From contig JAICHS010000060.1 in NCBI GenBank assembly GCA_025924775.1, forward strand, positions 1 through 11,070: a stretch of 11,070 nt of DNA. The letters run 5' to 3'. Origin of the DNA: Rhodanobacteraceae bacterium. GTDB taxonomy: Bacteria > Pseudomonadota > Gammaproteobacteria > Xanthomonadales > Rhodanobacteraceae. The notes beneath the pieces were generated by a model. It did no database searches, was not told the DNA's origin, and saw nothing but the letters and a program-made list of their open reading frames with translations. Below, one piece after another: positions 8,179 through 11,070 of this stretch (positions are counted from its first letter, which is position 1; every line of letters starts with the position of its first letter). Both the position numbers and the translations under genes were made by a program.

Positions 8179-8333
8179 TCGTCGTTCCGGCGTAAGCCGG
8201 AATGCGAAGGCAGGATGCCGTAGCGAATCGGCGAAGCCGTTGACCGAACGGCGAGCGCCACGGATGGCGCGAGTAACCCAGCGTCTTTGCCAACAAGGGT
8301 TACTGGCTTTCCGGCTTGCGCCGGGGTGACGAA
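8179..8333. repeat. Pair of inverted REP-like palindromes (BIME/REPIN-like)
   Basis: The 194-bp gap after lysS holds two related palindromes in opposite orientation. Unit 1 has TTCCGGC (8185-8191), a GTAA loop, and GCCGGAA (8196-8202). Unit 2 has CCGGC (8311-8315), a TTGC loop and GCCGG (8320-8324). Read on the opposite strand, unit 2 matches unit 1 at about 20 of 25 positions, including the flanking CGTC (8330-8333 on unit 2's side). Between them lie a small hairpin, GCGCCA-CGGA-TGGCGC (8255-8270), and an inverted repeat, AGTAACCC (8272-8279) with GGGTTACT (8297-8304). Such REP doublets are common extragenic repeats in Xanthomonadales and other gammaproteobacteria. Copy number in this genome cannot be seen from here. 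Confidence 0.7.
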
Positions 8334-8356
8334 AAAGTAGGGTCTTGGTTGATTTC

Positions 8357-8360
8357 GGAG
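8357..8360 (+). promoter_or_regulatory. Ribosome binding site of yciI
   Basis: GGAG lies 7 nt before the ATG at 8368 and supports that start over the frame-shifted ATGs nearby. Confidence 0.6.
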
Positions 8361-8367
8361 TAATGCA

Positions 8368-8667
8368 ATGTGGTACGCCATCACCGGCATCGACGTGGAA
8401 AACTCACTGGACAAACGCAAGGCCGTGCGTCCGCGGCACGTCGCGCGCCTGCAGGAATTGCTGGACCAGGGACGCCTGCTGCTGGCAGGGCCGTTTCCGG
8501 CGATCGATGCGGAAGATCCGGGCCCGGCCGGCTTCAGCGGCAGCCTGATCATCGCCGAGTTCGAGGATCTCGACGCCGCCAAGGCGTGGGCACGTGCCGA
8601 CCCGTACAAGGCCGCCGGCGTGTATCGCGAGGTCGACGTACGGCCTTTCCGCCAGACCCTGCCATGA
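8368..8667 (+). CDS. yciI: YciI family protein
   Basis: The 99-residue protein matches E. coli YciI closely by memory of its pattern: RPRHVARLQELLDQGRLLLAGP at about 21-42, PAGFSGSLIIAEFEDL at 53-68, and ARADPYKAAGVY at 75-86. The family folds as a dimeric ferredoxin-like alpha/beta barrel with a conserved His-Asp pair, here His24 and Asp78, both present. Its biochemical function is not settled; related YCII domains occur in dehalogenase-like and signalling-associated proteins. There is no signal peptide or membrane helix. It is the first gene of a two-gene unit, and its TGA overlaps the bolA ATG (ATGA, 8664-8667), so bolA is probably translationally coupled. Its own promoter would have to lie in or just after the REP-containing gap; I found no convincing -35/-10 pair. 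Confidence 0.92.
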   Translation: MWYAITGIDVENSLDKRKAVRPRHVARLQELLDQGRLLLAGPFPAIDAEDPGPAGFSGSLIIAEFEDLDAAKAWARADPYKAAGVYREVDVRPFRQTLP

Positions 8668-8939
8668 GCGCCGCGTCGATCGACGACATCCGCGAGCGTC
8701 TGCGGTGTGCGTTCGCACCCGATGCACTGGAAGTGATCGACGAAGGCCACCTGCACATCGGTCACGCCGCCGAAGGTACCGGACACTTTCGCGTACGCAT
8801 TGCCAGCCGCGCGCTGGCCGGCAAATCGCGCATCCAGCAGCACCAGGCGATCTATGCCGCGCTGGCCGACGTCATGGGCCAGGGAATCCATGCATTGGCC
8901 ATCGAGGTGCTGCCAGACGTGGAGCATTCCGCACCGTGA
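8664..8939 (+). CDS. bolA: BolA family protein
   Basis: The 91-residue protein shows the BolA fold pattern: DEGHLHIGH (26-34), HFRVRIAS (41-48), LAGKSRIQQHQAIYAAL (51-67) and IHALAIEVLP (75-84). Conserved histidines at 31, 34, 41, 60 and 76 include the candidates that coordinate an iron-sulfur cluster together with monothiol glutaredoxin in this family. BolA proteins act in iron-sulfur trafficking and, in E. coli, in stress-linked morphology and transcription. It lacks the long C-terminal tail of E. coli BolA and is nearer in length to the short IbaG/BolA-like members, so the exact subtype is open. Its start overlaps the yciI stop and has no strong Shine-Dalgarno, which fits translational coupling. 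Confidence 0.92.
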   Translation: MSAASIDDIRERLRCAFAPDALEVIDEGHLHIGHAAEGTGHFRVRIASRALAGKSRIQQHQAIYAALADVMGQGIHALAIEVLPDVEHSAP

Positions 8940-9100
8940 TAGATCAATAAAAACATATATATGGATTGCATATCTCGATTGATTCTTGAGCCATGTGGGC
9001 GGGCGTTGCGTGACCTGCCGGGGTTCGTCACACTGGCCCATCCACCCGGCGCTCCGCGCGTCGGTTCAGCCGTCGCGGTTTTCCAGGTTCCGTAAACCCC
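8940..9100. other. AT-rich intergenic patch and leader upstream of smc
   Basis: The 161-bp gap starts with about 50 bp that are strikingly AT-rich against the GC-rich surroundings (8938-8986), with an A5 run and an ATATATAT stretch at 8955-8962. ATCAAT (8943-8948) is inverted as ATTGAT (8978-8983). This patch is the likeliest promoter or protein-binding region for smc, but I could not fit a good -35/-10 pair. The rest (8990-9100) is GC-rich leader with no ORF or clear hairpin. The Shine-Dalgarno before smc is weak. Confidence 0.45.
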
Positions 9101-11070
9101 ATGCGCCTGTCTTCCATCAAGTTGGCCGGATTCAAGTCGTTCGTCGATCCAACCGTCCTGCACCTTCCCACCAACCTGACCGGTATCTGCGGTCCGAACG
9201 GCTGCGGCAAATCCAACATCATCGACGCGATCCGCTGGGTGATGGGCGAAAGCGCGGCCAGCCGGCTGCGGGGCGAGGCGATCACCGACGTGATCTTTTC
9301 GGGGTCGTCGGGGCGCAAGCCGGTGGGGCAGGCCATGGTCGAACTGGTGTTTGACAACTCCGACGGCACGTTGGGCGGCGAATACGCCACGTTCAACGAG
9401 GTTTCGGTCAAGCGCGTGGTCGGCCGTGATGCGCAATCCGACTATTACTTGAACGGCGTGCGCTGCCGGCGCCGCGACATCACGGACCTGTTCCTGGGCA
9501 CCGGGCTGGGCGCGCGCAGCTATTCCATCATCGAACAGGGTGTGATTTCGGAGATCGTCGAATCGCGTCCGGAGCAATTGCGCATCCATCTTGAAGAAGC
9601 CGCCGGCGTGTCGCGCTACAAGGAGCGCCGCAAGGAAACCGAAAGCCGCATCAAGGCCACGCGCGAGAACCTGGATCGCGTCAAGGACGTGCGCGAGGAA
9701 GTCGAAAAGCAACTCGACCACTTGAACCGCCAGGCGCGTGCCGCGGAACGCTGGAAGAAGTTGAAGGAAGAGCGCGACCTGCGCGAAGCGGAGCTGCGGG
9801 CGCTAAATTACCGCGCCGTCAGCGCGGAACTGGATACGCAGCGGCAGTCATTGCGCGAGGCCGAAACCGCGCTGGAAGCCAAGCTTGCGTCGCAGCGCCA
9901 CCTCGAGGCCGAGATCGAGCAGGGCCGCGAGGCGCACCAGCAACACACCGAAGCCATGAACGGGGTGCAAGCCGAGGTGTACCAGGTGGGCGCCGAGCTG
10001 GCGCGGGTGGAACAGCAGATCAAGCACCATCGCGAAATGGTCGAACGGTTGCAGCAGGATCGCGAGGAATCCGAACGCGCGTGGACCGAGCTTGCCGACC
10101 ACCTCAAGGCGGACGAGGCCAGGCGCGAAGAATTGCAGGCAGCGGTGGCGGCGGCGGAACCCGAAGCCGTGCGACTGCGCGAAGCCGACGTGCAGGCGGC
10201 GCAGGCGCTGACCGATGCCGAAGCCGCGCATGCGGCGTGGCAACAGCGCTGGGAGGCCCACAGTGGCCAGTCGGCGGCCACGTCGCGCGAGGCCGACGTG
10301 GAGCGGACCCACATCGACCACCTCGATCGCCAGGCGCTGGATCTTTCACGCCGTCGCGAGGCGTTGCGCAACGAGCGCAAGCAATACGACCTCGAGGCGC
10401 TGGCGGCGGCCACCGCCGGCTTGAACGAACAGCACGCAACTTTGAAGACGCAGGTCGAGGCCGGCACGCGCGCCCTGGACACGCACAAGGCCGATGCCGA
10501 GCGCCTGCTGGGCGAGGAACGCCAGGCCCAGGCGGCCCTGGCCGACGCCAATACCCATCGCCAGGCCTTGCGTGGGCAGATTGCTTCGTTGGAGGCGCTG
10601 CAACGTGCCGCCCTCGGGCGCGACCAGGACGCCGCACGCGAATGGTTGGCCAAGGTCGGACTGGCGGACAGCGATCGCCTGGGCGCGCGGCTGGACGTCG
10701 ACGATGGCTGGGACAACGCGGTCGAAACCGTGCTGGCAGGCATGCTGGAAGGCGTGCTGGTGGACGATCCGCTGCATCTGGCTGATGCGTTTTCCGGTAT
10801 TGCGGGCGCCGACATCACGCTGGTTTCAAGCAACGGGCCCGCACTTGACGATGTCGCCGGCACGCTGGCGGAAAAGGTGAAGGGACCGGCCGCCGCACGC
10901 GCGTTGTTGGCGCAGGTGCGCGTTGCCGAGTCGCTCGATCAGGCTCGCGCACTGGCGGCGGCCTTGGCGCCGGGCCGCTCGGTGGTCACGCACGACGGCG
11001 TGTGGTTGGGCCCGGGGTTTGCCCGGGTGCGCCGCGCCGAGGGCGGTCACGTCGGTGTGCTCGGTCGCGA
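9101..11070 (+). CDS. smc: Chromosome partition protein Smc (3' end outside window)
   Basis: SMC is the dimeric ATPase that organises and segregates the chromosome with ScpA/ScpB. The ATG at 9101 gives the canonical N-terminus MRLSSIKLAGFKSFVD. The frame is open to the window end, giving 656 codons of the roughly 1170 usual for bacterial SMC. Seen features: the Walker A loop GPNGCGKS (residues 31-38), the Q-loop region SYSIIEQG (140-147), then a long Glu/Arg/Ala-rich heptad-like coiled coil from about 165 to 500, and a hinge domain from about 504 on (GWDNAVETVLAGML, LVDDPLHLADAF, VVTHDGVWLGPG). The second coiled coil, the LSGG signature and Walker B lie beyond the window. Only a poor AGG precedes the start, about 13 nt away, so initiation may be weak or mostly leader-dependent. 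It shares its strand with yciI-bolA. Confidence 0.96.
   Translation, partial: MRLSSIKLAGFKSFVDPTVLHLPTNLTGICGPNGCGKSNIIDAIRWVMGESAASRLRGEAITDVIFSGSSGRKPVGQAMVELVFDNSDGTLGGEYATFNEVSVKRVVGRDAQSDYYLNGVRCRRRDITDLFLGTGLGARSYSIIEQGVISEIVESRPEQLRIHLEEAAGVSRYKERRKETESRIKATRENLDRVKDVREEVEKQLDHLNRQARAAERWKKLKEERDLREAELRALNYRAVSAELDTQRQSLREAETALEAKLASQRHLEAEIEQGREAHQQHTEAMNGVQAEVYQVGAELARVEQQIKHHREMVERLQQDREESERAWTELADHLKADEARREELQAAVAAAEPEAVRLREADVQAAQALTDAEAAHAAWQQRWEAHSGQSAATSREADVERTHIDHLDRQALDLSRRREALRNERKQYDLEALAAATAGLNEQHATLKTQVEAGTRALDTHKADAERLLGEERQAQAALADANTHRQALRGQIASLEALQRAALGRDQDAAREWLAKVGLADSDRLGARLDVDDGWDNAVETVLAGMLEGVLVDDPLHLADAFSGIAGADITLVSSNGPALDDVAGTLAEKVKGPAAARALLAQVRVAESLDQARALAAALAPGRSVVTHDGVWLGPGFARVRRAEGGHVGVLGR

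Noticed and set aside
8185..8202. Hairpin after lysS as an intrinsic terminator
   Set aside because: The 7-bp stem is good, but no T-tract follows on either strand; it fits better as a REP-like unit.
9808..10863. Antisense ORF of 351 codons inside smc
   Set aside because: Its Ser/Ala/Arg-rich translation is what the reverse complement of a Glu/Ala/Arg coiled coil yields; the smc frame is continuous across it.

Overview
The window is GC-rich, gene-dense gammaproteobacterial chromosome. Gene content and order point to the Xanthomonadales (Lysobacterales), probably a Rhodanobacteraceae/Xanthomonadaceae-type genome. An RpfE-like protein overlaps recJ, and prfB-lysS follows a few kilobases later; this framework is known from the Xanthomonas/Xylella rpf neighbourhood. 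Family assignments rest on motifs read by eye and no database search was run. I see no IS element, prophage, CRISPR array, tRNA, rRNA or clearly new defence system. Most of the window is housekeeping, with a small accessory block in the middle.

Layout. (1) 1-2531, + strand: the 3' part of an rpfE-like gene, translationally coupled (GTGA overlap) to recJ, which ends at a strong intrinsic terminator. (2) 2595-5371, accessory block of four genes: on the - strand a secreted protein with two homologous halves and, upstream of it, an O-methyltransferase; on the + strand an NADPH-dependent FMN reductase divergent from the methyltransferase; then a four-helix membrane protein on the - strand. (3) 5517-8173, + strand: prfB, carrying the classical programmed +1 frameshift, followed 7 bp later by lysS. 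(4) 8174-8367: a pair of inverted REP-like palindromes. (5) 8368-8939, + strand: yciI and bolA, overlapping by ATGA. (6) 8940-9100: an AT-rich patch and a long leader ahead of smc, whose first 656 codons (ATPase head N-lobe, coiled coil, most of the hinge) run off the window end.

How the genes fit together. RecJ (single-strand exonuclease) and SMC (chromosome organisation) maintain DNA; RF2 and LysRS serve translation and form an operon, as in E. coli; YciI and BolA are small conserved companions. The four genes between recJ and prfB show no common pathway from sequence and look like a lineage-specific insertion between two conserved modules. The DSF-signalling genes (rpfB/F/C/G), which lie near this module in Xanthomonas, are absent from the window.

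Main second-look items: the tandem-duplicated secreted protein, the TGACA/TGTCA half-site cluster between the membrane-protein gene and prfB, the REP pair after lysS and the AT-rich patch before smc. The prfB frameshift is well known, but it matters for annotation because naive gene calling truncates the gene.
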